A stretch of DNA of 64,000 bases from positions 7,804,812 to 7,868,811 of the forward strand of contig NC_083604.1 of assembly GCF_029168945.1 (NCBI RefSeq), read 5' to 3'. Under the pieces are notes generated by a model. The model was not told the origin of the DNA. It ran no database searches and was given only the letters and a program-made list of their open reading frames with translations. Position 1 is the stretch's first letter. Every line of letters starts with the position of its first letter. Made by a program: the position numbers and the translations under genes. This DNA is from Cannabis sativa (taxonomy: Eukaryota > Streptophyta > Magnoliopsida > Rosales > Cannabaceae). Below are positions 11,101 through 23,100 of the stretch, one piece after another.

Positions 11101-11910
11101 AATGAGCATACCTATTTAACTCGTATTAATGTGATATATCTATTCAATTAAAATAAAGAGTATTGTTATTAAATATTAGTAGTGTGTTCAGCATCTTCTA
11201 CAAGTGGACCCTAATAATTAAATAGCAATTTTACTTAAAATAAGAGAAATGCTAAAAGATACTATGTGATTCAAATACCATCCTACGTGTCAATATCGAT
11301 ATTAGTTTAATTAAGTGTCAGGCTCCATTTAGTTTAATATAATAACTTTATGGGAGTATCACTAGTTAATCGCAATGCGACACGTATTGAGGGTGCTAGG
11401 CACTAATAACAATGTTCTTAAAATAATTGAGATCTCAAATTTAATTACACTAACGGACACTTGACACTTAAAAAACGGCTAGATACCAATAATATATCTT
11501 TTGAAATTCAAATAATATATACCTTGTAACTCGATACATTTAGTTTTCCAAATAAGACAACAATATATACCTTTGTTAGTCAATACATTTAGTTTGAGAA
11601 TTAATACAAAGTGAGAATATTATTAGTTTATAAAGTAGGAAGCCGGCACCACATATTTTATTCATTTAATTGTGTAAAAGTATCTAGGAGAACTTAGATA
11701 ATCACTATGCTTTTTGTTTTGGTGAAACGTCCAGAAAAACTTTATTAACCATATACATATTACATCCTTATAAGATTGAAATTAATATTATTTTAACATT
11801 ATTTTATTTTTTTGGTGATAATCACTATGTTGATGAAATAAAATTTATTTCTTAATAACATTGATATTAACATATTTGTATACACATATGCCTTTACTAT
11901 ATTATATTAT
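11101..11910. other. BAHD-2 upstream region, no gene seen
   Basis: AT-rich, about 800 bp without a credible coding frame. The stretch from 11246 (agagaaatgctaaaag...) resembles the end of a plant MITE, but no matching inverted end was found. Confidence 0.5.
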
Positions 11911-12716
11911 CACTAAAAAAAATATGTGTCGTTTGATAACACTTCTTAATCAGTTTTCTATTTTTAAAATTAAAAAAGTAAAAATATTTTTCAAAAACAT
12001 ATTCTATAGGATTATTTTTACTTTTTCAATTTTATAATTGAGAATCAAACTTTTAAAAACAAAAAAAAAATAAAATAAAAATACTTTCAATATTTTTTTA
12101 AATAGTTTTTTATTTCTAATCAATATCTTGGACTTCGATCAGACCCGGACCCAAATTCCCCCACGGCCCTGACGCTGAACTCGGCCTCTGACTTGAACTC
12201 AAATCCGACCCCGAACCTAGACCCGACGTAAATAAAATCAAAAAATGAAAATGAAAATAAACTTTACAGAGCACACTTTTGTTTTCTGTTTTTAAAATTG
12301 AAAAACAAAAGTGGTTACAGAAGGCATTTTTATTTTTCAAAAGCAAAAGTTTTAAAAACAAAAATTTTACTTTCATTTTGTGATTAAAAAATTAGAAAAT
12401 AAAAGTGTTACCAAACGACACCATAGATTTTTAGTTACAATTTTTTAGTCACAACAAAAATAATTTATAACTTAATATGTATTTCTGTAACAATTTACGA
12501 CAAGTAATATTTAAGTTACAATAAATTATTTATGATAATTTTAAATTTTTATATTTTATAATTTATAAAAGGTCACAATTAAATGTTGTGACTAAAAATA
12601 TATTTAGTCACAATTATATAATTTTATGGCTAAAATCTGTGACTCATTATTATTTATAGTTACTAATTTCATAGGTTATCACTAATAATTCTTTTTTTAG
12701 TCACATCTATTTATTC
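11911..12716. repeat. MITE-like TAGTCACAA repeat, split by a nested MITE
   Basis: Starts CACTAAAAAAAATAT at 11911, is interrupted at about 11925, and resumes at about 12422 with atagatttttagttac and dense TAGTCACA motifs of both orientations up to about 12715. It is the same motif family as 9085-9402. The CACTA-like start suggests a non-autonomous CACTA derivative. The right terminus is not resolved. Confidence 0.45.
11926..12421. mobile_element. MITE with TIR gtgtcgtttggtaacac, about 495 bp
   Basis: The left end reads gtgtcgtttgataacacttc and the right end ...gtgttaccaaacgacacc, an inverted repeat of about 17 bp with one mismatch. Beyond it both ends continue into complementary AT-rich sequence. 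The internal region has no transposase. A truncated sister copy lies at 39943-40190. Superfamily (hAT or PIF/Harbinger) is uncertain because the target-site duplication is ambiguous. Confidence 0.7.
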
Positions 12717-12730
12717 TGCAGACTCGTTAG

Positions 12731-13121
12731 TGTTGACGGTGAGAACTCATCAACCAACTTGTAGCCAAAAAACTAAATTATGCTTGAAGATCAGAAATGA
12801 GATGAAAAAAAAGATGAAATGTAAACTCAAATCGCTATCTTGAAATAGAGAGAATAATGGAGAAATATCTATTGCTCTCAATATGGTGTTACAAGTATGA
12901 TTTTCTAACCCCTCCTCACATCTGAAAAAGGGATATTTATAGGCTCTAATGGCCTGAGGTACAAAGTGGTCCCAACAGAATGACAAAACACCCCTCTCAT
13001 GCTGCATCTCGCATGTGTAGAAGGTGGCATTGCACCTCGTACCCTTGTCTGGTGTCAGGTGGTCCCCGGTTGCAAGTGGTGGTCCCCGGTTGCAAGGGGT
13101 GGTCCCCGGTTGCTGGCATGT
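12731..13121. repeat. Left part of a GC-rich repeat with ggtggtccccggttgca units
   Basis: Begins tgttgacggtgagaactc and contains a TATA-like ggatatttatagg near 12930 and about three units of ggtggtccccggttgca near 13068-13115. It is cut by Copia-I; the array resumes at 25579 with units such as catgtgatccctggttac. It could be an LTR of an unidentified element, but I could not verify a second end. Confidence 0.4.
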
Positions 13122-14989
13122 TGTTGGGTTTTATGCCCTAAATAAAACTCCATTTCAATGTAATCCGGATTATTCAATATCAATAAAGAAACAAAAGTAT
13201 TTTTCATTCATTTGTGTATGTTTTGGTTCACCTTATCAATTATTTGTCTATTTGATTTATAAATTCATCCAAACCCTTTTCACATACTTGATCCTGTTTA
13301 TTGTGTTGTCAGCACAGTGGAAAGTAAACATGACTATGTGATTAAAGATTCCTAGATTTATCAGAACACTGGGCTTTTACTGATATGACAATCTACAACA
13401 GAGTATACTTGCATTTGGAGAAATGCTATGTTCTTTCCAGAGCATTGGTTAAAGTAAAGCTTGGATTGGATGCATGGAGTATGCATCGGAATGGACCGAT
13501 ATTGAACTTTGACATAGATTTATTAAACTTACCGCAATATCTATTCAATTCAATATCACCTAGTTGATCCTAGATCAAATGATCTTAATCCTGATATGAT
13601 TAGGTTCAATCTCAAGAGTGTTATTCGTGTTCTTTAATTTGTTAGTTAATCCTACTTTTGGGACAGGGTGATACGTACATTTTGGGAACACGGTAGTGCA
13701 ATTGAGTGGGAGCGCTAACATAAATATGGAATCTATAACTTCTATCTGGCGAATAGAAAGTAAAGGATGATTTCCTTCGAGCTTAACCAAACAAAAATAA
13801 ATGGTGGAGTACTTATTTCAATTAGCTGAAATATCATTTATACAGGGTTAAGTGTTTTAAGGATAAAATACATTGTAGGGTGTTACGGTAATTTAATGCC
13901 TTTACAATGTAGATCATCTATATAGAGGATCATTGATCAAATTAGGATTATAACAATGGATAATTAATAGAGTGTCTATATAGTGGAACATATAGAGCGT
14001 TCTATATAGCTTAGAGTGCAATTCTAAGTTCTATGCGTGGATTCAACGAAGAATTAATAAGTCAGTGAATTTAAAAGATAAATTCTTGATCTGCTTATTG
14101 GAAGCTCATATATATAGGCCCATGGTCCCCACACTAGTTGAGACAATACTACTTGTAAGACTCATTTAATTAGTTTTAATTAATCAATTGTAATTCTCAA
14201 GTTAGACTATGTGTCTATTTGTGAATTATTTACCACTTATTAAGGGCGAAACTCTAAAGAAAGAGTTTATAGGGTATATTTGTTAATTAAGAGACTTTGG
14301 TCAGTCTAATTAATAAATATAATAAATGACAATATTATTTAATAATTAATTATAGTTATTAAATAATTAAAATTGACATTTAAATGGTTGAATGTGAAAA
14401 TTGGCAATTTTTGAGAAAATGGGATACAAAAATGATAAAACAGGAGTTGCAAAAGTGAGGCCCATATCCACAAGCCATGGCCGGCCACATGCATAGGTTT
14501 TATCATTTAATATTTTCATTATTTTAATGCCAAGCAATTCAACCCTAACCCTATGTGGTATTCTATAAATAGAAAGTAATGGCTTCAGGAAAGTATCACA
14601 ATTGCATCTCATTCCTTTCAGAGAAAATCCTTAGCCATAGCCGCCACCTCTCTCTCTCTTTCTTCTTCTTCTTTGTTTCAAAATCCCTAAGTGATAGAGT
14701 AGTGCCCACACACAGCAAGTAGTACCTCAATCATAGTGTGGAAGATTGTGAAGAATCCAAATTCAACAAAGACGGACATTCGGGCTCAGATCTTGATAAT
14801 ACTCTGCAACAGAAAGGATACAAGGGTTAGAGATTTGAGTGGAAGGAGACATATTATTCTGCTGCACCCAATGTAAGGTTTCTCATACTTTATATGTGTT
14901 TACTTATAATCGTTTTAGAAGTTCATATTTAGGGTGTTAATCAACTTACTTGTGAGTAGATCTAAGATCCTGGTAAAATAATTTCAACA
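13122..14989 (+). repeat. Copia-I 5' LTR
   Basis: 1868 bp, TGTTGGGTTTTATGCCC to ...ATTTCAACA. It contains the TATA box, the transcribed CT-rich region, and the gctgcacccaatgtaagg block near its 3' end shared by all related LTRs here. Confidence 0.95.
14564..14571 (+). promoter_or_regulatory. TATA box of Copia-I 5' LTR
   Basis: tataaata in the context ttctataaatagaaag, conserved at the equivalent place in every related LTR here (360, 5951, 25149, 41980 and antisense at 3383). Transcription would start shortly downstream in the CT-rich tract. Confidence 0.7.
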
Positions 14990-14991
14990 AC

Positions 14992-15004
14992 TGGTATCAG
15001 AGCC
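14992..15004 (+). other. Copia-I primer-binding site
   Basis: tggtatcagagcc, two bases after the 5' LTR end. This is the standard plant copia site complementary to the 3' end of initiator tRNA-Met. Confidence 0.9.
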
Positions 15005-17732
15005 ATGGTAATTGATTTGCTTGCAAGAAATTTGCACTTAAAACGATTTGTTTGTGATTTGGGTGGTATCATGTTGTTTTGTGTGTTGTATTGATGATTG
15101 ATTGATGTTTGTGAAATCCTGGGAAAAATTATTAAATTTTCGTTTCTTGAATTATTTTTATTGGATAGTATGGAAAAAATTAAGCAATTTACTTTTTTAC
15201 ATAACTCAATTTCGATCTTATTTGAGTTAGTTATGATATTTTGAAGATTTGAAAAACGTTAGTGGTGACACACCCTCACGCGCGTGGAATGGCTGCTTGC
15301 AGCCTCCAGCGCCGAGGATGCTCGACCCATCTTCCCCTTGAGCGCGTGCGGGTGGTATGCTGTGCATACCATCCGTACAGCTCTCTAATTTTTTTCGTTT
15401 TCTTCGATTTTTCATGCTATTTCATGGAATTAACTTCCGATTTTTTGTGTAGTTTTGTATTTTTATTTTTATTTTTCATATTTCAAATCTAATTATCAGA
15501 AATAAATTAATTTTATTTTTTAAAATTAATTTTAGATATTAGTGTAATTTGAATTTGAAAATAGGTAAAAATCTATTTTTTGCTTACTTCTTTTTCTTTT
15601 TTTTAAAAAATTTGATTATTTTATCTTAATTTTAAATCTAAGGTCAGATATTAATTTTTTTAAAAATATTCTATTTTAAGTAATTTGACCTTATTTAGAT
15701 TTAAAATAAGATTACTATAATCATATTTTTTTTTAAATAGAAAATAAGATATTTTTGCTAACTTTTAAATTTTGTTATTTTTACTTAAATTAAATTATAA
15801 AATCAGAAAAGGATATGTATTTATCATTTTATTTTATTGAATATTTAATTTATAAAATAACATGAAATTTAAAAGGTGGTTAGCAATTTATTTTTGAAAT
15901 GATATTTAGGTTAGTTGAAACCTAATTTTTCAAAATTGTAGGTTTAATTTTAATTTTTTTTAAATCGAATTTTTTTTTTATTTAATTTTTTTTCGAATTT
16001 TTTTAATCAATTTAAAATTAAATAAATCCTACATCCAACTATCCAATCTAACTTATTGCAGGAGTACGTGTTTTAGATTGTTTGTAAGTTTTTTTTCTAA
16101 AACCTATTATTGCTTGATCTAAATTGCCATGGTTAACTTGTTGACAGATTCAATTGTCAATAGGTCAAGTAAATAATTTGTAACAGGTAAAATTTTACAT
16201 TCTTCTTTCATTTGTGTTTGACCTAGTAACAGTGAGCCTATATGTTTACTTTTGTTATAGATGCATATAGGTTATTGTGGCTAAATAAAATGTCATATCT
16301 TGATAGATTTTATTTAGGCCCATTTAGTTTTTGGGTCTATTCAATTAATAACAGTTGTTCATTTTAAGGTTAAATTCCTCTCTTTTGGGCCTTGTGTGAG
16401 AGATGGGGGCCATAGAAGTGGGTACGACATACTGAACCCAAGCCCCCCTCACATGAACTACCCCAATTAAGAAGGCTCATTTGCCTGATTTGGATAACTG
16501 TGCTAGGTTAATTAAATTAGTTTAACCTAATAAAATTGATTAGCAACATAATTAATTTCATTTTTCTTGAAATTAATTTAAGAAAACATAGTTTGATGAA
16601 TAATATTCTAGAAAAACTATATGTATTTTCTTGTATTTAATTAAATATAGAATTATAACCAACTAGATTCTTTCTGAAGCTTAATTTTATTATTTCATTA
16701 AATATTCCTATTTAAGTTGAAAATTTGTTATTTCTAACAAATCAACTTAGATTTGAATACCTTTTGAATTTCAAATTTCAAAATTAAGTTGAGGAATTTT
16801 AGGAATTGGTTATTAAGATTCTTTGGATATTTTTTAAGTTGATATTTTTTAAATATGGATATACTTAAAATGGAATATTTTTCAATTAAGTGGTTACAAC
16901 TTAATATTTAATTAAATCATTATTTAAAAAATATTTTAAGTTGGATATTTTAGATTCTTCTAAACAACTTAAGTTAGATATTTTTTTAAAATTTATTCCA
17001 TTATATTTTAATTATTTATTTAATTTCGAATTTATTTTTCAAATTTAAATAGTTGAAATTTAATTAAAGTTGGATTTTTTTTAATTCAAATTTTTTATAT
17101 ATATATAAAACCAACTTTAGTTTGTAATTTTTCATTATTAAAATATGGAATAAAAGAAATGATTAAGTAAAATACATATTTTTTATTAAAAATAATGAGC
17201 TTTAATCAAGAGACATTCGATCTCCATTGTTTGTTTTACATAGCTTTTGTTTTAGTGAGTAGTCCTCCCTAATGGAGGAACGTTCAGGGAGGAACGTTCA
17301 TTAGCAAGTTAGTGTCGTTTAATCTCGAAAGATAAGTATTATTTGTAAGTGTTTTATATTAGTATTGATCATCCTAATGGTGGTGACTGTATTTGACTTA
17401 CAAAAGTATGAAACAATGGTGGGAGCTCATGAAATAGGAATGACCTTGACTCTCGCCTAAACGGAACAATGTCGGATTCTCTTTTCGATCGAATAAAAGG
17501 TTGCTAGAATGTTTATCATTTTAGATGAATTGACAACTCTATTCAATGGATGATGCTTTGACTCTTGCCTAAACGGGACACTGTATCAGTATGTTGGAAA
17601 CCTTGGAAAATAAACTATGTTAAATTTAGTATTTTTATAACATATGTGATTATTTGTTATTTTCTGAACTTGTGTATGAATTTATTGAACCAAAACCTTA
17701 CTTCTATTTTATTGATGTGTTGTAGTGCCAAT
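15005..17732 (+). other. Copia-I untranslated leader, AT-rich with three conserved islands
   Basis: About 2.7 kb between primer-binding site and gag start with no credible ORF. Most is extremely AT-rich. Three islands are also present in the leader of Copia-III: a GC island with the hairpin ggctgcttgcagcc (15291-15304); a block with potential pairing between gtgtgagagatggggg and cccccctcacat (16392-16454); and the block 17200-17560 containing cctccctaatggagg and gcctaaacgg motifs. In Copia-I the last block carries a short extra copy of ggaggaacgttca near 17275-17300. Confidence 0.7.
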
Positions 17733-17747
17733 ATGAATAACCCTCAC

Positions 17748-20100
17748 TGTAACACCCTAACTAGCATAGGCGTATTACGTGATTTTTAAACATGCTGTGC
17801 AGCTCGTTGCTAATCAATGAGGTTTATGGAAAACGTGATTAATTAAAATTTTTACTTTTTAATTAAACTTGTAAAATATTAATACAAAAGACTCGAGATC
17901 CCGATTACAAAACCATTTACAAAAGTTTACTGTCTATACAAAATACTTTTCGCCTAACGACTAATTACAAAAATAGCCTTGCTGTCCCGATGATCGTACG
18001 CTCCAGGCCTAACCGCCCCGATATGTACAATCTTCACCGGCTCGCTCACGGTCCATCAGCTCTAGCCTTGCCCTTACCTACACATAAACATAGCACTGTG
18101 AGTCGACAGACTCAGTAAGAAAAGCATAATAATACTCATACATAAATCCCGTTCATGGTCAGACGCCCATACCCCTGACCATAACCCTAACTGCCGTGTC
18201 CAACACGATACTGAGTCCCCCTAACTGCCGTATCCAACACGGTACTGAGTTCTGAACGTTCATAGGGACGGTACTATTGACAAGTAACAGCCTAATCGGT
18301 CGAACCGGTCATACTCCAGCCTGTACCGACGTGTTACAGTATCAGCCTAATCGGTCGAACCGGTCATACTGTCATACTCCAGCCTGTACCGACGTGATAC
18401 GTCAAATAGTACGGAACCACCAACCTAAGTATCAGCCTAATCGGTCGAACCGGTCATACTCCGGCTGCTGGTCATACTCCAACTTGTACCGACGTGATAC
18501 AGTGTCAGCCTAATCGGTCGAACCGGTCATACTCCGGCTGCTGGTCATACTCCAGCCTGTACCGATGTGACACAGTCGGATGGTTCGAAGCCAACATACA
18601 TATCTAATGTAATCTAACAGACGTCCTACATGCATGCTAAACATGTAATCTACATATGCATACTGTTATACTAATCTTACCTGGATTCTGAATTCAGGTG
18701 TGCCGGTCAACCTGACTGGAACTATCTGTGCGGCGGATTACAGGCTCCTAAACCATAAAATTCACAACACTATAAGTGATACGCTAAATCACTTCCCGGG
18801 GACTTAAACTAAGAACTAAAAGTTTCCCTGTCGATAAAAAGCATGGAAATACCCCAAATAACATAAAATCGAGGAAAACTAGGGTTCTTGAAATTTCCCC
18901 AACCGGTAGACCGGTTGCCCAACCGGAATTCCGGTTCAGGGAATTTTCAAAACCCATCCGGAATTCTGGATGCATAACCGGAATTCCGATTCCTCACAGG
19001 CAGATTTCAAAATTTCATAACTCATTCTAATCCACCCCAAATCACACAAGATCTTCCAGACCTGTTCTATATGATCCAAATAACCATTCTAAAGCAACAA
19101 ACTCACCCAGATTGCACAGAAACAAAAAGTGCCATTAAAGCCCAAGCTTTGAGTTCCAAAACTCAAACTTGGTTAAAATCAACTAACATGCAGCCAAATC
19201 AGATCAAACCTACTTAAACATGCATATAAAAGCCTCTGAAAACACAAGAAATCGACCACAACAAATACAGCAACAAAACTCACAAATCCACTTTGAAAAC
19301 TCAAGCTTTTACATAGAAAATTCATAACTTTAAACAACCTAACTATCAAGCACCACAAGTAGCTTAATTAACCTCAAATAAACATGTTTAAATCTCAAAA
19401 ATTAACAACAAAATCACAGCAGCAACAACATCAATTTATCATGCATGCATTACACTATTTCCATCAAAATTCAATAAACTTTAAGAAGAAAAGATGAGGA
19501 GCTAACCTAGCTTGGATTAAACACACTTAAATCTTGAATCCACAAAGAAAGAGGAGCAAAAACCCAGCTGCTCCAAGGGCCGAAAATAGAGAGAGAATTT
19601 TGAGAGAAAAGGTTTTGATTTTTTTCAAGTTTTTCTAACTTTGTAATTTTTGAATAAAAGGGATAACATGCTCAAATAACACTCTTTATTCAGCCAACAC
19701 ATAATCAAATAAACATATAATTCAACTATTAAAATCACTAGAAGACAAAATAATAATGGGGCAAAAAGACCATTTTGCCCCTCCACACTAAAATCACATA
19801 AATAACACTAAAGGGGTATTTTTGGGAAATTCTAAATTCCCGGCCATTCCCGATATTCCCAATGTCTAATAAACCGTCCCAAAATACTAACATACTAAGT
19901 TGTGATTTTACTGAGCCAAACACCGAGTTCCATGTTACCGGGCACCGGAAATGCAAAATTATGAAAACTACTGAATGACATAAAATGCATCTCAGAATTC
20001 AATAATAACAGCATAGTTAATTATTTAAATAGCTATAAATAATTTCATAATTAAACATGATTAACTGCTAATTTCCAAATTAAACTAAGCGGTCTTTACA
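17748..20100 (+). mobile_element. Solo LTR, Ty3/gypsy-type (TGTAACACCC...TTTACA), TSD ctcac
   Basis: 2353 bp with TG...CA ends (tgtaacaccctaac...agcggtctttaca), flanked by a perfect 5-bp duplication ctcac at 17743-17747 and 20101-20105. No primer-binding site, gag or pol lies inside, and termini and length suit a solo LTR of a long-LTR gypsy element, possibly a Tekay/Del chromovirus (inference). It contains an internal tandem array (18288-18576) and accggaattccggt palindromic motifs near 18900-18980. A related copy in the opposite orientation is at 25948-28034. Confidence 0.85.
18288..18576 (+). repeat. Tandem repeat cctaatcggtcgaaccggtc (four units)
   Basis: Four units beginning cctaatcggtcgaaccggtc at 18291, 18346, 18436 and 18509, each followed by atactcc..gcctgtaccgacgtg variants. 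Unit lengths are irregular (55, 90 and 73 bp) because an extra ggctgctggtcatactcc segment is present or absent. It lies inside the solo LTR. Confidence 0.8.
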
Positions 20101-23100
20101 CTCACCCCAATCCACTCCTAGTTAATATCTTAGCAAATGAACTCTATAGTGTGAAAATGCATCTTTGTAGTTGCATTAACTCGCACCTATTGTTGATGAA
20201 TCTAAAGTTCCAACAGGCAAATGTACTTGGAATTGAATTATCAAAGGAACAATGGGTACAACTCATTCTTAATAGTCTTCCTCCGGAGTATAATGGATTT
20301 GTTGTATCTTACATGATCAACATTTTTAACTCCTCCGACATGGACAAGCTTGAAGCTGAATTACGAGCTCATGAACGGAATTTGATTGCAATGGGACCTC
20401 CTGGTATTGCAAACTTTAATCAGAGGAAGAGGATTAAGCATGAAGGCTCTAACAAAGCTGCTTCTTCAAGTACAATTATCAGACATGATCTTCTATGTTT
20501 GAATTTTAATGAACAGGGACATCAAGAAGAACGATGTCCCCGGCTTCTAAACAATTCAAACGAAGGTAATGCTTTTGTCTTTGAATCATGTGTTTTAGAG
20601 AATGACAAATCCACATGGATTGTTGATTCTGGGTCTACTAACCATGTATGTTCTTCATTGCAGCTGCTTGAAACTTGGGAAAATCTGCTTCCAGAAGAGT
20701 TAAAGCTTAAAGTTGTAAATGGCAAGTTAGTATCGGTCGAAGCTAGAGGAACAGCCCGTATCAAGTTTCAACAGAAATTTTTACTTTTAGAAAATATTTT
20801 ATTTATTCCAAACTTTAGTAGAAACTTGATTAGTGTTTCATGTTTACAAACACAATCTTATACATTGAATTTTTCAAGTTCTTGTTGTTCAATTTCTCGT
20901 GATGGATTTCAAATATGTGTTGCAAACATGGAGCAAGGGCTTTATGTTTTAAGACCGAATACACAAATCTCAATAAATACTGAACTTTTTAATGTAGCAA
21001 AACCTAGAAGCCTTAAAAGAAAAGAGATTGATAATGATGAACAAATTTATCTATGGCATTTACGTTTAGGTCATATAGGTTTTGATAGACTCAATAGGCT
21101 TACCAAGGACGGTCCATTGAAAAATGTCGTCTTAGGTGAATTGTCAGTATGTGAGTCTTGTCTAGAAGGAAAAATGACCAAACATTGTTTCTCTGCAAAG
21201 GGAGAGCGTGCCAAACAACCCCTACGGTTAGTGCATTCAGATGTTTGCGGATCCCTTAATGTAAAAGTCCGAGGTGGTTATGAGTATTTCGTCACTTTCA
21301 TTGACGATTTCTCTAGATACAGTTTTCTTTACCTAATGCAAAAGAAATCTGAAATGTTTGAAAAGTTTCAGGAATTTCATGCTTTGGCTCAAAACCAATT
21401 AGGTAAGACATTAAAGATCTTGTGAACTGATAGGGGTGGAGAATATATGAATATGCAGTTCAAAGATCATTTAATTGAACTTGGAATTGAATCCCAGTAC
21501 ACTGCCCCAAGCACTCCACAGCAAAATGGAGTTGCAGAAAGAAGAAATCGCACTCTTTTGGAAATGGTTAGGTCTATGCTGAGTTATTCAACTCTGTCTA
21601 CGTCCTTCTGGGGATATGCTATACAGATGGTAAACCATATTTTAAATGTTGTTCCATCCAAAGCAGTCCCTAAGACACCCGTCGAACTATGGAATGGTCG
21701 TACACCTAGTTTACGCCATTGTAGAATTTGGGGGTGCCCTGCTCATGTCTTGAGAAAGAAAGAAGGCAAACTGGAATCGCGAACTAAAGTTTGCATGTTT
21801 GTCGGAAACTCTAAAGAGACTTAGGGTGGACTATTTTATAGTTACAAGGATAACAAAGTGTTTGTTTCTACAAATGCTACTTTTCTTGAAGATAACTATA
21901 TTAAAGACAACAAGCCGAAAAGTAAAGTTGTATTAGAGGAAATGCTTTAAGATATAACTCCTTCCAATGTTCCGTCCTCTTCCACTCAAGAAGAGGATAA
22001 TCCCACTCCCTCAGTCGAAGCAACTGAGAAAACTACTACCAAAGTTCTTGTTCAGAAGATCACCGCTCCTCGTCGTAGTGGGAGGGTTTCTACAAAATCG
22101 TCTCGTTATGGCTTAGAAGGTGAAATCAATATGGTCGTTGGTGACGGTATTGAAGACAACCCATTAACCTATAAACAGGCAATGGCAAGTCCAGAACGAA
22201 AGCGATGGTCAGTCAACATGGATTCAGAAATGGATTCCATGAAAAAGAACAAAGTCTGGGAATATGTAGACGCACCCGATGACTATCGTCCAATCGGATG
22301 CAAGTGGGTCTACAAGAAGAAAAGAGGCGCTGGAGGCGAAGTCGAAACTTTTAAAGCTAGACTTGTCGCCAAGGGTTATACCCAAAGAGAAGGTGTGGAC
22401 TATGAGGAAACTTTTAGTCCTGTCACCATGCTCAAATCCATCCGAATTCTTCTCTCCATTGCAGTCGCTTTCGACTATGAAATTTGGCAAATGGATGTCA
22501 AGACAGCCTACCTTAATGGGGTTCTTGAAGAAACCATCTATATGGAGCAACCAGAAGGCTATGCTCTTCCAGGACAAGAAAAGAAAGTTTGCAAGTTAAA
22601 TAAGTCTATTTATGGACTTAAGCAAGCTTCTCGCTCATGGAACAAAAGGTTTGATGAAATCATCAAATTCTACGGCTTTCTTCCGAATGAAGATGAACCT
22701 TGTGTTTACCAACTCAAGGAAGACCAAGTAGTAGTATTCCTAGTCCTTTATGTTGATGACTTTTTGATCATTGGCAACAATATCAAGAAAATGACTGACA
22801 TCAAGGAATGGCTTGACACTCAATTCGATATGAAAGATTTGGGAGAGGCTGCCTATGTTCTCGGTATTCAAATTATTAGAAACCGGAAGAACAGATCTCT
22901 TGCTCTCTCTCAAACAACTTACATTGACAAAGTTTTAGAGAGATTCTCCATGACCAACACCAAAGGGGCGACTATACCTTCTAGATATGGTATCCGTCTA
23001 TCTAAGGAACATTGTCCTACTGATCCTCAAGAGATAGAGGACATGGGAAAAGTTCCTTATGCTTCTGCAGTTGGAAGTCTAATGTATGCAATGTTATGCA

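Noticed and set aside
11246..11510. Possible MITE starting agagaaatgctaaaag upstream of BAHD-2
   Set aside because: No matching inverted terminus or target duplication could be found within the spacer.
12116..12376. Minus-strand 86-codon frame
   Set aside because: It lies wholly inside the MITE 11926-12421; low-complexity Phe/Leu/Lys and Ser/Gly stretches.
13575..13790. 71-78-codon antisense frames at 4942-5178, 13575-13790 and 24163-24378
   Set aside because: They occur at the same place in related LTR copies and reflect LTR sequence, not a conserved gene; there is no start context or domain.
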